The position numbers and the translations under genes were made by a program. From a virus, in the IMG/VR virus record IMGVR_UViG_3300046028_006424, positions 1-60,042 of that record: a stretch of DNA of 60,042 nt. The stretch is one strand, 5' to 3'. How positions within the stretch are numbered: the stretch's first letter is position 1; every line of letters begins with the position of its first letter. Positions 1-7,732 of this stretch are shown one piece after another. Below the pieces are notes generated by a model. That model searched no databases, was not told the DNA's origin, and saw nothing but the letters and a program-made list of their open reading frames with translations.

Positions 1-214
1 GAAGCAGCCGCGAAAGCCGAGCGCGAGGCCGCAGAGAAAGCGCAGCGTGAAGCAGCAGCAAAGGCCAAGGCTGAACGCGACGCACTTGAAGCAGCCGCGA
101 AAGCCGAGCGCGAGGCCGCAGAGAAAGCGCAGCGTGAAGCAGCAGCAAAGGCCAAGGCTGAACGCGACGCACTTGAAGCAGCCGCGAAAGCCGAGCGCGA
201 GGCCGCAGAGAAAG
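1..214 (+). repeat. 87-bp tandem repeat array (units at 1, 88 and partial 175)
   Basis: Units start at 1 and 88, with a 40-bp partial unit at 175-214; a further unit starts at 59916. Each unit encodes 29 residues in frame 1. The repeat lies inside a coiled-coil coding region and differs from a CRISPR array because it has no unique spacers. Confidence 0.95.
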
Positions 215-522
215 AACTGGCCCGCATCAAGGCAGAGGCAGACGCAGCGGCCAAGAAGGAACGCGAAGCCCGCGCCAAGCTGGAATCTGAGCTTGCCGCC
301 AAGAAAGCTGCCGAAGAAAAAGCCGCTGCTGAACTTGCCGCCGCGCAGAAGAAAGCCGCCCGCGCCCCTGATAAGCAGAAGGCTCTCACCTTCGCTGCAA
401 CCGTCCGCACGCTCAAGGCTCCCGAGGCTTCCACCGCTGAGGGCAAGGCCGTCATGGCTGAGATTGCGCAGAAGGTCGAGAACTTCGCCAAGTGGATTGA
501 ACTTCAAGCCTCTAACCTGTAA
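1..522 (+). CDS. Repeat-rich coiled-coil protein, C-terminal part (wraps from 59259)
   Basis: This is the C-terminal part of the gene that begins at 59259 and crosses the circular junction. Frame 1 is open from base 1 to a TAA at 520-522. The first 214 bases are two and a half copies of an 87-bp unit encoding a 29-residue Ala/Glu/Lys/Arg heptad-like repeat. The coiled coil continues to about base 350, followed by a compact tail ending in a Trp/Leu-containing helix. If the 127-bp terminal overlap is removed, the joined protein is about 392 residues. It lies directly upstream of the annealing-protein and exonuclease genes, so a role beside recombination is plausible but unproven. Repeat number is uncertain because the assembly ends fall inside the repeat. 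Confidence 0.8.
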   Translation, partial: EAAAKAEREAAEKAQREAAAKAKAERDALEAAAKAEREAAEKAQREAAAKAKAERDALEAAAKAEREAAEKELARIKAEADAAAKKEREARAKLESELAAKKAAEEKAAAELAAAQKKAARAPDKQKALTFAATVRTLKAPEASTAEGKAVMAEIAQKVENFAKWIELQASNL

Positions 523-526
523 CACT

Positions 527-736
527 ATGCCACGCGACCATCAAATTAATGATGATGCAGTGCTGAGAATCGCACAACAAGGAGTAGCGAAACTGCTGCG
601 TAAAAAAGCAGAGCGCAAAATCTACCGCTGCAAAGACCGCATGTGTGGTGCTGATGACTGCCCGACATGTTACCCGGCAACTTATGAGCAAGCTTTGAGC
701 GAGTTAGACGCGCTCGATAACGAAACCGACGAATAG
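527..736 (+). CDS. Small zinc-finger-like protein, 69 aa
   Basis: The ATG at 527 lies four bases after the preceding stop, and the gene ends three bases before the next start. The N-terminal half is a basic helix. Near residues 43-54 four cysteines (C-x4-C-x4-C-x2-C) could bind one zinc ion, and the C-terminus is acidic. I do not recognise a named family. Its position between the coiled-coil gene and the annealing-protein candidate suggests an early nucleic-acid-binding helper. Confidence 0.7.
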   Translation: MPRDHQINDDAVLRIAQQGVAKLLRKKAERKIYRCKDRMCGADDCPTCYPATYEQALSELDALDNETDE

Positions 737-739
737 ACT

Positions 740-1855
740 ATGAACGAAACTACAACACTGGCCAATACGGTCAAAACATCGGGGGAGATGGCAGGTGCCG
801 CCTCCGCCTCACACGCCAAAGCCCTCGTTGAGGCCAAATACGTCATGGCCGTCCAGCGGCCTCGCAACCTGCTCTCCGTGCGTGACAAGATCCTTGAAGC
901 GTGCGCCCGCCCAGGATTCGCAGCATCGGCATGGTACGCCAAGCCCGTTGGCGGTGGCAAGGTTCGCGGCCCCTCCATCCGGTTCGCTGAGACGGCGATT
1001 CAGTGCATGACGAATATCTCTGTGATGCCCTCCATTGTTTACGAGGACCGCGAAAAGCTGGTTCTCGACGTGCAGGTGATCGACCTCGAAAGCAATACGA
1101 GCTACGGGGATCAGGTCACGATGACGAAGACCGTGGAGCGCAAAGACGGGAAAGGCCGCGAGATCATCGGGGAGCGCACAAACACGAACGGCGAAAAAGT
1201 CTTTATCGTGATGGCAACTGAGGACGAGATGGCGAACAAGACCAACTCGGCAAAGTCGAAGATCATCCGCAACTCGGGACTGCGCCTCATCCCGCAAGAC
1301 ATCATCGAGGAAGCTGAATGGTGCGTGCGTGAAACCATCGCCAAGGGCGGCGGAGATCCAGCGCAGGAGCGCAAGCGCATGGCTGACGACTTCTCTTTCA
1401 TCGGCATCAAGCCTGCCGAACTGGAGAAGTATCTCGGGCACACGCTGGACTCTATCTCGCCGGCGGAATTGGCCGACCTGCGCGAAGTCTTTGCCACTCT
1501 CAAAGATGGCGAGGCAAAATGGTCTGACTACGTGGAAAAGGGCGTGAAGCGTGCGGGGACTACAACCAGCGTGAAAGCACAGCCATTGGAGCAAGTCGCG
1601 ATTGTGGAGGCTGAATCCGCGCCAGTCGCGGCGGTGGATACTACTCCTGCCATGGAGGACAATCCCCAATTGCTCGACCTGCTCGACAGCATCGAACTGT
1701 CGAACACCTGCGAAGAACTCAACACATGCAAAGTGAAGTGCGCTGAAATTGAGCACGAAGCGCACCGCGAACTCGCCAAGAAAAGCGTGGTGAAAAAAGC
1801 AAAAGACCTTCAACTCGTCTGGGACAAATCCACCCACCAATACAAAGCAGCATGA
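740..1855 (+). CDS. Putative single-strand annealing protein (371 aa)
   Basis: I recognise this as a phage protein type that sits beside RecE-like exonucleases; it has no classical RecT signature. It has a compact basic N-terminal domain of about 200 residues containing a conserved-looking region around residues 55-90 (GGG then RGPSIRFAE), a helical stretch, and a variable acidic C-terminal tail from about residue 280. It overlaps the exonuclease gene by four bases (ATGA), so the two are translationally coupled. By analogy with RecT/Bet-exonuclease pairs it would coat or anneal the 3' strands made by the nuclease. The function is inferred mainly from context, and a structure prediction would be needed to place it in a known annealing superfamily. 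Confidence 0.6.
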   Translation: MNETTTLANTVKTSGEMAGAASASHAKALVEAKYVMAVQRPRNLLSVRDKILEACARPGFAASAWYAKPVGGGKVRGPSIRFAETAIQCMTNISVMPSIVYEDREKLVLDVQVIDLESNTSYGDQVTMTKTVERKDGKGREIIGERTNTNGEKVFIVMATEDEMANKTNSAKSKIIRNSGLRLIPQDIIEEAEWCVRETIAKGGGDPAQERKRMADDFSFIGIKPAELEKYLGHTLDSISPAELADLREVFATLKDGEAKWSDYVEKGVKRAGTTTSVKAQPLEQVAIVEAESAPVAAVDTTPAMEDNPQLLDLLDSIELSNTCEELNTCKVKCAEIEHEAHRELAKKSVVKKAKDLQLVWDKSTHQYKAA

Positions 1856-2709
1856 ACATCTACGAATGCAATCCGCGTGATTACCACGCCAAACTGAAAT
1901 GCAACCGGGCCAACGTTCTCGACCCTGACAGTTACTTGTCAAAATCGGTTCTTTGGGAACTGGATTCGTCCAGCCTTTGGAAGTGGCGCTACTACTACAC
2001 GAAGCCACGCGAAACCACCGCAGCGATGCGCTGGGGAAGTCTGATTGACTGCCTCACGACCACGCCAGAACTCGAAGGCTCTGACATCGCGCTTTCGCCC
2101 TATGACTCGTTTCGCACGAAGGATGCGCAGGCATGGAAGGCCATGCAGGAAGCGGAAAAGAAGATCATCGTCACCGCTGAGGATTTGGAAGAGGCGCGCA
2201 CCGCCGTGAAGATGCTCACAGAGACGTGCAAGGCGAGCGCCGACATCTTCGCCAAGTCCAAGTCACAGGTTATTGTGGCTGGCAACGTTCTTGGCGCGAA
2301 GGTCAAGGGACTCATTGACCTGGCCCCCGAGGGTGAAGACTTTCTGGCCGACTTGAAGACCGTGAGCACGTTCAGTCTCGAAGGCTTCGCAAAGGCAACA
2401 GCAAATTTCGGTTATCATGTTCAGGCCGGAATTTATCTCAATCTCTGGAACTCGCAGCATCCGAACGATCAACGCTCCCGATGGAAGTTCGTCTGGCAGG
2501 ATTCCGCCGCTCCTTATGAGGCGTGCGTGACCGAGCTTGCCCCGCAGGATATTGAGGCTGGATGGGCCTACGCTGTGACGCTGATTCAGCGTATCCTTGA
2601 CGCCACCGCCGCCGATTGCTGGCCGCTGGCATTCTCCGAGAAGGAGTCGATTACTACGCGCCCTACGTGGGCGGCAATGAACGAGGAATCCAAAATCACC
2701 ACCCCATGA
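1852..2709 (+). CDS. RecE-like PD-(D/E)XK exonuclease
   Basis: The 285-residue protein has the layout of the exodeoxyribonuclease VIII/YqaJ-like catalytic domain. An N-terminal helical region contains AMRWGSLIDCL (about residues 56-66). The core motif follows: GLIDL supplies the first acidic residue near 142, then DLKT (about 153-156) supplies the D-x-K pair, then QAGIY (about 178-182) matches the QxxxY motif of this nuclease clade. It would degrade the 5' strand of double-stranded ends and feed the annealing protein encoded just upstream. The ATG overlaps the upstream stop, and the stop overlaps the next ATG. Confidence 0.85.
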   Translation: MNIYECNPRDYHAKLKCNRANVLDPDSYLSKSVLWELDSSSLWKWRYYYTKPRETTAAMRWGSLIDCLTTTPELEGSDIALSPYDSFRTKDAQAWKAMQEAEKKIIVTAEDLEEARTAVKMLTETCKASADIFAKSKSQVIVAGNVLGAKVKGLIDLAPEGEDFLADLKTVSTFSLEGFAKATANFGYHVQAGIYLNLWNSQHPNDQRSRWKFVWQDSAAPYEACVTELAPQDIEAGWAYAVTLIQRILDATAADCWPLAFSEKESITTRPTWAAMNEESKITTP

Positions 2710-2879
2710 AAAAGCACTTCTACCCACCCTCCGCCGAGTCCATGACCGTGCTCACCTTTCGCCAGATGGCAGCGTGTGTCGCCGCCTTCACTGCCCTGTT
2801 CATCGTCGCGGTGTTCGTGGTGGTGAAGCGGCCAGCGGAGAAGGATGGGAAACATCAATCGGTGATCCTTGGGAAATGA
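2706..2879 (+). CDS. Small single-pass membrane protein, 57 aa
   Basis: The start at 2706 overlaps the exonuclease stop in an ATGA. A hydrophobic helix of about 20 residues (residues 21-41) is flanked by Arg and Lys residues, giving one membrane span with a short basic tail. No family is recognised. It is coupled to genes on both sides by overlaps, which supports real translation. Confidence 0.6.
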   Translation: MKKHFYPPSAESMTVLTFRQMAACVAAFTALFIVAVFVVVKRPAEKDGKHQSVILGK

Positions 2880-3166
2880 AGCCCCTCTTCATTCCGCTCA
2901 AAGGCGAGTTCTTCGATGCGTTCGAGGCTGGCACTAAGGACACGGAGTACCGCAAGCGTGGCCCGCGATGGAGCAAGCTAAACTGCGCAGTTGGTCGCCG
3001 GGTAACTCTATCGCGTGGCTACGGCAAGCATCGCCGCCTATCTGGCGTCATTACCGGCTTTCACTATGATACATGTCCCTCTAAACTTATCGGCTGGGTG
3101 GCATGCTACGGTGAAGGCGCCGGCGATGCCGCATGCATCAAAATCAAACTCGACATACACCCATGA
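2876..3166 (+). CDS. ASCH-domain protein, 96 aa
   Basis: The N-terminus reads MKPLFIPLKGEFFDAF, typical of phage ASCH proteins, followed by a positively charged strand (EYRKRGPRW) and a conserved ITGF-type strand near residue 60. ASCH domains have a PUA-like fold and bind RNA or modified nucleosides, so a role in RNA handling is likely; the exact ligand is unknown. It starts within the preceding gene's stop (ATGA) and overlaps the next gene the same way. Confidence 0.7.
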   Translation: MKPLFIPLKGEFFDAFEAGTKDTEYRKRGPRWSKLNCAVGRRVTLSRGYGKHRRLSGVITGFHYDTCPSKLIGWVACYGEGAGDAACIKIKLDIHP

Positions 3167-3546
3167 GAACTTTCAATCTCGGACTCGAAGACCACCAGCA
3201 GGCCGTTCTAATCGAATGGTGCGAACTGAACCGGCAAAAGTATCCGCAGCTTGATTCACTCTACCACATTCCAAACGGAAAAATGCGCCATCCTGCTATC
3301 GCCGCGCAACTCAAGGCCGCAGGAGTGAAGGCTGGCGTTCCTGACTTGCACTTGCCTTTTGCCGCTCATGGCTACCACTCGTTATACATAGAGATGAAGC
3401 GCCTTGTCGGCGGCAAACTCTCGAAGGCACAAAAGGAATGGCGCGACCGCCTCACCGCTCAAGGCAACCTCGTTGTCACCTGCGAAGGCTGGGAGTCAGC
3501 CGTCAAAACTCTCATTGAATACCTCACCCCGAAAACTCACACGTAA
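3163..3546 (+). CDS. VRR-NUC domain nuclease, 127 aa
   Basis: The protein has the order of motifs of the VRR-NUC clade of PD-(D/E)XK nucleases: an N-terminal Glu/Gln helix, HIPNG near residue 40, GVPDLHLP (about residues 64-71) holding the catalytic Asp, YIEMKR (about 81-86) holding the E-x-K pair, then LSKAQKEW and a C-terminal helix. Phage members are often Holliday-junction or structure-specific nucleases. Together with the exonuclease upstream it suggests a recombination module. Confidence 0.85.
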   Translation: MRTFNLGLEDHQQAVLIEWCELNRQKYPQLDSLYHIPNGKMRHPAIAAQLKAAGVKAGVPDLHLPFAAHGYHSLYIEMKRLVGGKLSKAQKEWRDRLTAQGNLVVTCEGWESAVKTLIEYLTPKTHT

Positions 3547-3553
3547 CCCTGTT

Positions 3554-3569
3554 CCCGCTGCGCAGCGGG
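3554..3569 (+). terminator. Perfect 7-bp hairpin between genes (weak terminator or RNA element)
   Basis: CCCGCTG-CG-CAGCGGG is a perfect inverted repeat just after the VRR-NUC stop, followed by ACATTTTG. There is no convincing U-tract, so it may be an mRNA-processing or stabilising hairpin instead of a true terminator. Confidence 0.35.
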
Positions 3570-3586
3570 ACATTTTGAACCACCAC

Positions 3587-3889
3587 ATGAGAACTATCCA
3601 ACAGAACGGCGCATCCGTCGCCCGAGAACATCCCGGCTTTATCGCCATCGCTGGCCCGTTTGCCGTCCAGCACACGAAAGAAGAGTTTGCGAAGAAGTAT
3701 CAAGATCAGGCAGTGGGTGCCTACCGGGAGCAGCGGAAGATTTGCCGCAAGGCGCGGATCGTCATGCACGGCACGCAAGCCTGGGTGATCCGCAAGAAGC
3801 CGCTCATCACCGAGGCTGCGGACAAGATGAAGACCTTCCATTGCGGAAGCTACGGTATCAAGGCAGGGAAGGGAGGGGCGCAGGGATGA
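3587..3889 (+). CDS. Hypothetical protein, 100 aa
   Basis: The start at 3587 is preceded by GAACCACC, the leader motif seen at several starts in this genome. The product is basic and looks like a small alpha/beta protein with a charged helix in the middle and a Gly/Lys-rich tail. I do not recognise it. It is coupled to the following gene by an ATGA overlap. Confidence 0.65.
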   Translation: MRTIQQNGASVAREHPGFIAIAGPFAVQHTKEEFAKKYQDQAVGAYREQRKICRKARIVMHGTQAWVIRKKPLITEAADKMKTFHCGSYGIKAGKGGAQG

Positions 3890-4140
3890 AGACCATGAAG
3901 CCACCCCTCATCAAATGCGAGTGCTGCAACGGCACCGGGAAGCACGAACTGTCCGCCGACCACTGGCGCACGCTTCAAATGATACCCTATGCGCCCGCCT
4001 CTACCTCTCGCCTCATGCTCGATGAAACAGGCGTGACACCAAACGCCATCAACAACCGCCTTATTTACCTTGAGCGTGCTGGCCTCATCCGCCGCGTGGG
4101 CAAAGACGGGAAGTTCATCTTGTGGGAGGCGGTGAAATAA
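3886..4140 (+). CDS. Zinc-motif plus winged-helix protein, 84 aa
   Basis: Residues 10-17 (CECCNGTG) match one DnaJ-type CxxCxGxG zinc half-site. The remaining 60 residues form a plausible winged helix (a helix ending in NAINNRLIYLERAGLI, then a short beta hairpin). This combination suggests a small DNA-binding regulator. A second in-frame ATG three codons later is an alternative start. Confidence 0.65.
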   Translation: MKTMKPPLIKCECCNGTGKHELSADHWRTLQMIPYAPASTSRLMLDETGVTPNAINNRLIYLERAGLIRRVGKDGKFILWEAVK

Positions 4141-4141
4141 T

Positions 4142-4525
4142 ATGTGCGACTGTGAAATGCCATCGTGCTACACCGAATCGAAGCCACGCGCCCGCAAGCG
4201 GCATCAATGCTGCGAGTGTCGCGGCTGGATCGAGATTGGCGAGACATACCAACTCATCACTGGCGTATGGGACGGAAGCGGCGCAAGCTACAAGACCTGC
4301 CCGCAGTGTGCGGCCCTGCGCCAGCGCATCCAAAAGCTAACGGGGTGCTGTGTCGGACTCGGCGGCATGCGCGACGACCTGCGTGACCTTGACGAATACC
4401 ATGGCACCACAGAGAACCAGCGTGAGATGTGGGCGGAGCATAACGCCATACGCATTCGACGGGGCGCGGCCATCTCGCCAGCCTACAAGGAAGAAGAGAA
4501 CGAACTCGCGGAGGTTTTTGCATGA
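4142..4525 (+). CDS. Zinc-ribbon phage protein, 127 aa
   Basis: Near the N-terminus a CCEC pair (about residues 23-26), preceded by Arg/Lys/His and followed by an ETY strand, faces a second CPQC pair near residue 55, giving a four-cysteine zinc ribbon. The C-terminal half is helical and charged. Proteins of this type are common, functionally unknown early phage genes. It overlaps the next start by four bases. Confidence 0.7.
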   Translation: MCDCEMPSCYTESKPRARKRHQCCECRGWIEIGETYQLITGVWDGSGASYKTCPQCAALRQRIQKLTGCCVGLGGMRDDLRDLDEYHGTTENQREMWAEHNAIRIRRGAAISPAYKEEENELAEVFA

Positions 4526-4707
4526 CCCTGCCCGCCATCGCCTCCCGCTGGAAGAACACCCCATGGTCAACAGGCCGCGAGCAGACCGTGACCGTCACGC
4601 GCACCGACGCCGGCTGGGTGTGGTATGAAAGCGAGCTCGGTCGGGGATTGGCTGCGCTGGATTATTTCGTCAATAACTTCACTCCCGTAACTGAATCACC
4701 ACCATGA
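4522..4707 (+). CDS. Hypothetical protein, 61 aa
   Basis: This small protein has a beta-strand-rich centre, is coupled by four-base overlaps to both neighbours, and has a C-terminal aromatic stretch. No family is recognised. Confidence 0.6.
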   Translation: MTLPAIASRWKNTPWSTGREQTVTVTRTDAGWVWYESELGRGLAALDYFVNNFTPVTESPP

Positions 4708-4994
4708 ACGAACCTCTCACTGACCGCCAAGCCGCCGTGATGGACTTCATCCGCGATTTCTACGCCCAAGAAGACCGGTTGCCTTCAACCCGCGACATCC
4801 AGACGTTCTTTGGTTGGAAGTCTCAAACCGGGGCCGTCAGCCATCTGCGCGCGCTCTGTCGCAAGGGCTACTTGGAGCATCGGCAGGGAGAGTTCAAAGA
4901 GCGCGGATGGTGGCGATTCGCTCGCCATGACAGGCCGATTCCCTCCCCTCCCCCGCCCGCAGGGCCTGCGCAGTTTTCACCACGGGCCGGTTGA
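4704..4994 (+). CDS. LexA-type winged-helix DNA-binding protein, 96 aa
   Basis: The first 65 residues follow the LexA N-terminal DNA-binding domain: LTDRQ at residues 5-9, a first helix with a FIRDFY core, RLPSTRDI leading into the recognition helix, then a wing ending in GYLEHR. The C-terminal protease/dimerisation domain of LexA is absent, replaced by a Pro-rich tail, so it cannot self-cleave in the LexA way. It is the best candidate here for an early transcription regulator, perhaps of the operator at 13537-13554, though that link is only inference. Confidence 0.75.
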   Translation: MNEPLTDRQAAVMDFIRDFYAQEDRLPSTRDIQTFFGWKSQTGAVSHLRALCRKGYLEHRQGEFKERGWWRFARHDRPIPSPPPPAGPAQFSPRAG

Positions 4995-5019
4995 CAGGCC
5001 GCGCTCGCGTATCTAATCT
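4991..5019 (+). promoter_or_regulatory. Putative promoter for the replication genes
   Basis: A perfect -35 box TTGACA (4991-4996) is followed after 17 bases by TAATCT (5014-5019), a weak -10. The downstream leader contains the direct repeat GTAACGC/GCGTAACGC (5036 region), which could be an operator. The replication initiator starts at 5055. Confidence 0.4.
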
Positions 5020-5054
5020 CACACAGTAACGCAGCGTAACGCTAAATAACGGAT

Positions 5055-5849
5055 ATGGCATACACGAAACTCTTCTCTACCATCGTCACCTCGTCAATCT
5101 GGTCGGAGGATGACGCCACCCGCATCGTCTGGATTACGATGCTGGCGCTTTCCAACAAGGACGGCGAGATTTTAGCCGCGCTCCCCGGCCTTGCCCGCAT
5201 GGCAGGCGTGAGCATGGAGGCATGCCAGAAAGCCATAGAGAAGTTTCTCGGGCCAGATCCTCACTCCCGCACCAAAGAAGAGGAAGGGAGGCGTCTGGAG
5301 GTGATAGACGGCGGCTGGGTGCTCATCAATCACGCCAAATACCGGCGCATGGCGAGCGACGAGGAACGCAAAGAGCAATCAGCCATACGGCAGCAGCGTT
5401 TTCGTGACCGTGCCGCCAAGAATAACGCACCCGTAACGCACCCGTCACGCAAGAGTGACGGCGATTCAGTGAAAGTAACGGCGGAATCACGCCAGATTTC
5501 ACATGCAGATGCAGAGTCAAATACAGAAGCAGACACAAACTCAGATGCAAAAGCAAAAGCAGTAGGCGCAAAAGCGCCGCGACCTCCCGCCACAACTGAC
5601 GAGGAATGGATTCAATCTTTGGAAAATGATCCGACCTATCAAGACCTGAACATACGCCAAGAACTCGGCAAGATGCAGAGATGGTGCGAAACCAACCGCC
5701 AGAAGCCTAGTCGTAAACGTTTTGTGAACTGGATCAACCGAGCAGAGAAACCCATCGGCGTGAACGGCCAGCGCCAACCCAAACACCCAGCCTATGACGC
5801 CAAGACGGCCACGGCGGGCATGACGGCAGAGCAAATCGGAATTTTCTAA
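5055..5849 (+). CDS. Replication initiator/replisome organiser-like protein
   Basis: The N-terminal 110 residues form a winged-helix domain of the phage replisome-organiser type (TSSIWSEDD, then IVWITMLALSNKDGE, then LARMAGVS and a GGWVLINHAKYR strand). A long low-complexity charged linker (about 130-190) leads to a helical C-terminal region. This layout and the adjacent DnaC-like loader match lambda O/P-like or DnaD-like initiation pairs: the protein would bind the phage origin and recruit the loader. The origin itself is not identified; lambda-type origins often lie within such genes. Confidence 0.7.
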   Translation: MAYTKLFSTIVTSSIWSEDDATRIVWITMLALSNKDGEILAALPGLARMAGVSMEACQKAIEKFLGPDPHSRTKEEEGRRLEVIDGGWVLINHAKYRRMASDEERKEQSAIRQQRFRDRAAKNNAPVTHPSRKSDGDSVKVTAESRQISHADAESNTEADTNSDAKAKAVGAKAPRPPATTDEEWIQSLENDPTYQDLNIRQELGKMQRWCETNRQKPSRKRFVNWINRAEKPIGVNGQRQPKHPAYDAKTATAGMTAEQIGIF

Positions 5850-5853
5850 CCCT

Positions 5854-6702
5854 ATGGACAACATCCCGCCCGATTTCAACGTTGTAATCCCCGACCGCGC
5901 CTTTGACCTTGCCGCGCTCGACCGGTTGGAAGCCACGATCCGAGCCAAGTCGGAAGCGTTCGACGCGATGCTGGATGCCTGCCAGCAGCAAATCTTGTGT
6001 GAGACTCATGCTACACGCTCAATTCTCAACCGGGAGGCATCCCGCGCCGCCGCCAGGCCCGTCTGGACCTGCCCGACGTGCGAGGGTGAAAGGCTCGCCA
6101 AACGGCATGCGCGGCGCATTGAGGCCGCTGGCATCCCGGCAGATGTGCGTCACGCGACTCTTGAGAACTTCGACACCAACCGGCCAGACGCGAAAAGGAC
6201 AGATGGGTGCGTGTCGCCGGCCAAGTTCATCGACGCCGCGAAAAGGCTACAGGCTGGCGAGGTGCGCAACGTGGGATTCGCGGGAACCCCAGGCATCGGC
6301 AAGGGCCATCTCGCCGCCGCGCTCTGCATCGACGCTATCGCGCACGGTAAGAGCGTGGCATGGATCGAATGCGCCCGCTTGTTCAACGCCTACCATCGGG
6401 CCTACAAGACCGACAGCACCGAGGAAGTCACCGACAAATACGCCACGGCTCACTTGATCGTGCTCGATGAAATCTGCCTGCGTGAGTTGCCTGCTGACGG
6501 TGAAGAGATCCTTTTCGCCATCTTGGACCGTCGCCATAAGGCAGGGCTGCAAACCATCTTCCTTGGCAACGCGCCAGCCGAGGCCATCCGCAAGTGGCTA
6601 GGCTCCCGCATCGTGGACCGGCTGAGATCGGGCGGCGTGGCTTTTTGTTACGGCGAATGGGCCAGCATGCGCGGAGCCACGGGAGACGGCGCGGAGTTTT
6701 AA
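5854..6702 (+). CDS. DnaC/IstB-like helicase-loader ATPase
   Basis: The 282-residue AAA+ protein has a zinc-like CPTC motif near residue 70, a Walker A box GTPGIGKGHL (about residues 144-153), a Walker B box LIVLDEI (about 202-208) and a sensor-1 segment ending FLGN near 238. This is the DnaC/IstB arrangement. It would load the host replicative helicase at the phage origin together with the product of the upstream gene. The N-terminal 60 residues are helical and probably contact the helicase. Confidence 0.85.
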   Translation: MDNIPPDFNVVIPDRAFDLAALDRLEATIRAKSEAFDAMLDACQQQILCETHATRSILNREASRAAARPVWTCPTCEGERLAKRHARRIEAAGIPADVRHATLENFDTNRPDAKRTDGCVSPAKFIDAAKRLQAGEVRNVGFAGTPGIGKGHLAAALCIDAIAHGKSVAWIECARLFNAYHRAYKTDSTEEVTDKYATAHLIVLDEICLRELPADGEEILFAILDRRHKAGLQTIFLGNAPAEAIRKWLGSRIVDRLRSGGVAFCYGEWASMRGATGDGAEF

Positions 6703-6716
6703 CCAGTGAATAAATT

Positions 6717-7067
6717 ATGAATAGCGAATTGAAAACAGAATCAAGCGGATGCCCGGTGACAGACTCATTAGTGAGTAAGATCATTCATTATTCACCGCCT
6801 GATGACTGGCAATGTTACAATGTGGCCTTCAAGCTTGTGGAGCGCGCCAAGGTCGGGCAGCAAAAGTACAAGACCAACTTGGCTCGAACCGACCTAACGC
6901 GAAAGCAATGGCTCACTCATGCGCAGGAGGAGGCGATGGATTTCGCGAACTACATGCAAGTGCTCATTCTTCAAAGCCCAGGCTACTCAACGCGCTTTGA
7001 TAGCATGCAAGACGAGGCTCTAGCCTTTGCCACCGAGCTGGCAGTTTTGATTGAAAAAGAATCCTGA
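6717..7067 (+). CDS. MazG-like nucleotide pyrophosphohydrolase-related protein
   Basis: Residues 40-85 resemble the all-alpha MazG/dUTPase-type fold seen in phage proteins: a helix with E-R-A..GQQKY, a TDL turn, then WLTHAQEEAMDFANY, where the E-E-x-x-D triplet would bind magnesium. Such enzymes hydrolyse noncanonical or excess nucleoside triphosphates. The N-terminus is polar and has no recognised motif. The assignment is by motif pattern only. Confidence 0.55.
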   Translation: MNSELKTESSGCPVTDSLVSKIIHYSPPDDWQCYNVAFKLVERAKVGQQKYKTNLARTDLTRKQWLTHAQEEAMDFANYMQVLILQSPGYSTRFDSMQDEALAFATELAVLIEKES

Positions 7068-7081
7068 TCTACACCACACTT
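7063..7081 (+). repeat. 19-nt leader copy 1 before ATG at 7082
   Basis: The bases just before the start at 7082 match 18 of 19 positions with the leader at 9896-9914, which abuts the start at 9915. The shared sequence begins CCTGATCT and ends CACCACACTT. Confidence 0.8.
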
Positions 7082-7219
7082 ATGAGCACACCAACAAGCC
7101 CGAATAAGATGCCCAGCGAATGGCATAACTCACCCAATCAAGTCCTCGAACTCGACAACGGGAAGCGTCCCACAAAAACTATGAGCGGCACCTTCGACGA
7201 GAAAGAGTTCTGGGGATGA
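7082..7219 (+). CDS. Small hypothetical protein, 45 aa
   Basis: The start at 7082 directly follows the 19-nt leader shared with the gene at 9915. The protein is polar and ends in an EFWG motif, and its stop overlaps the next start. No family is recognised. Confidence 0.5.
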   Translation: MSTPTSPNKMPSEWHNSPNQVLELDNGKRPTKTMSGTFDEKEFWG

Positions 7220-7407
7220 AGTTTTTCCAACGACTCTTTGCCCTGCGCCACTGCCTATTCGGCAAGCACCGTTACCGCCCATGGAATGTTATCTACCGGG
7301 GGCTGTCTCAATACGAATGCTGCTGCTGCAGGAAGCCTACTAAATGGATGACGCCAGCAGAGCGCCGATGCTTTGAACAAACCGAGAAGCCATCTTGGAG
7401 TAATTGA
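7216..7407 (+). CDS. Small cysteine-rich protein, 63 aa
   Basis: It has a basic N-terminus followed by an ECCCC cluster near residue 35 that could bind metal with an upstream His/Cys. It is coupled to the preceding gene by ATGA. Function unknown. Confidence 0.55.
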   Translation: MKFFQRLFALRHCLFGKHRYRPWNVIYRGLSQYECCCCRKPTKWMTPAERRCFEQTEKPSWSN

Positions 7408-7454
7408 ATGATCCCACCCTTCCAACTCAACAAACCCAAGCCTAAATTCAAATT

Positions 7455-7523
7455 ATGCCTCTAGCCACAATGCGCAAGCTTTCCGCGAATGGGCCAGCAA
7501 CTACACCCAAGGAGAATCTATGA
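7455..7523 (+). CDS. Possible 22-aa leader peptide
   Basis: A short frame from ATG 7455 ends at a TGA overlapping the next ATG (ATGA at 7520-7523), the coupling pattern used throughout this genome. Size alone makes it doubtful. The stretch 7408-7519 otherwise holds only another tiny frame (7408-7464). Confidence 0.3.
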   Translation: MPLATMRKLSANGPATTPKENL

Positions 7524-7732
7524 GCACAACACCCACTGCCATGAATGCCACCAAAACCGCTGCAATCTTCGGCTGTTCTCCGCAACAGGCAGAAGTGCAA
7601 ATGCGCAAGAACCTCGCTGGACTCCAATCCATGGAGGCGAAAGCGCGATCCACTGGCCGGAAGGTGAACGGCTACACCGCTGACGATCTCGCGGGCATGA
7701 TTGCCAAAGTGAAGAAAGGCTGGAACCTGTGA
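7520..7732 (+). CDS. Small helical protein, 70 aa
   Basis: It is Ala/Lys-rich and mostly helical, with a short N-terminal polar region. A GGAGAA sequence precedes the start, one of the few Shine-Dalgarno-like sites here. It overlaps the methyltransferase start by four bases. Function unknown. Confidence 0.6.
   Translation: MSTTPTAMNATKTAAIFGCSPQQAEVQMRKNLAGLQSMEAKARSTGRKVNGYTADDLAGMIAKVKKGWNL

Noticed and set aside
1-214. Possible CRISPR array in the repeats
   Set aside because: 87-bp units abut with no unique spacers and encode a coiled coil in frame.
809-2008. 399-codon open frame antisense to the annealing-protein gene
   Set aside because: Shadow of two well-supported + strand genes; no motif and no promoter.
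5055-5849. Integrase/lysogeny module
   Set aside because: No integrase, excisionase or attachment-like duplication seen anywhere; the initiator and loader do not imply lysogeny.
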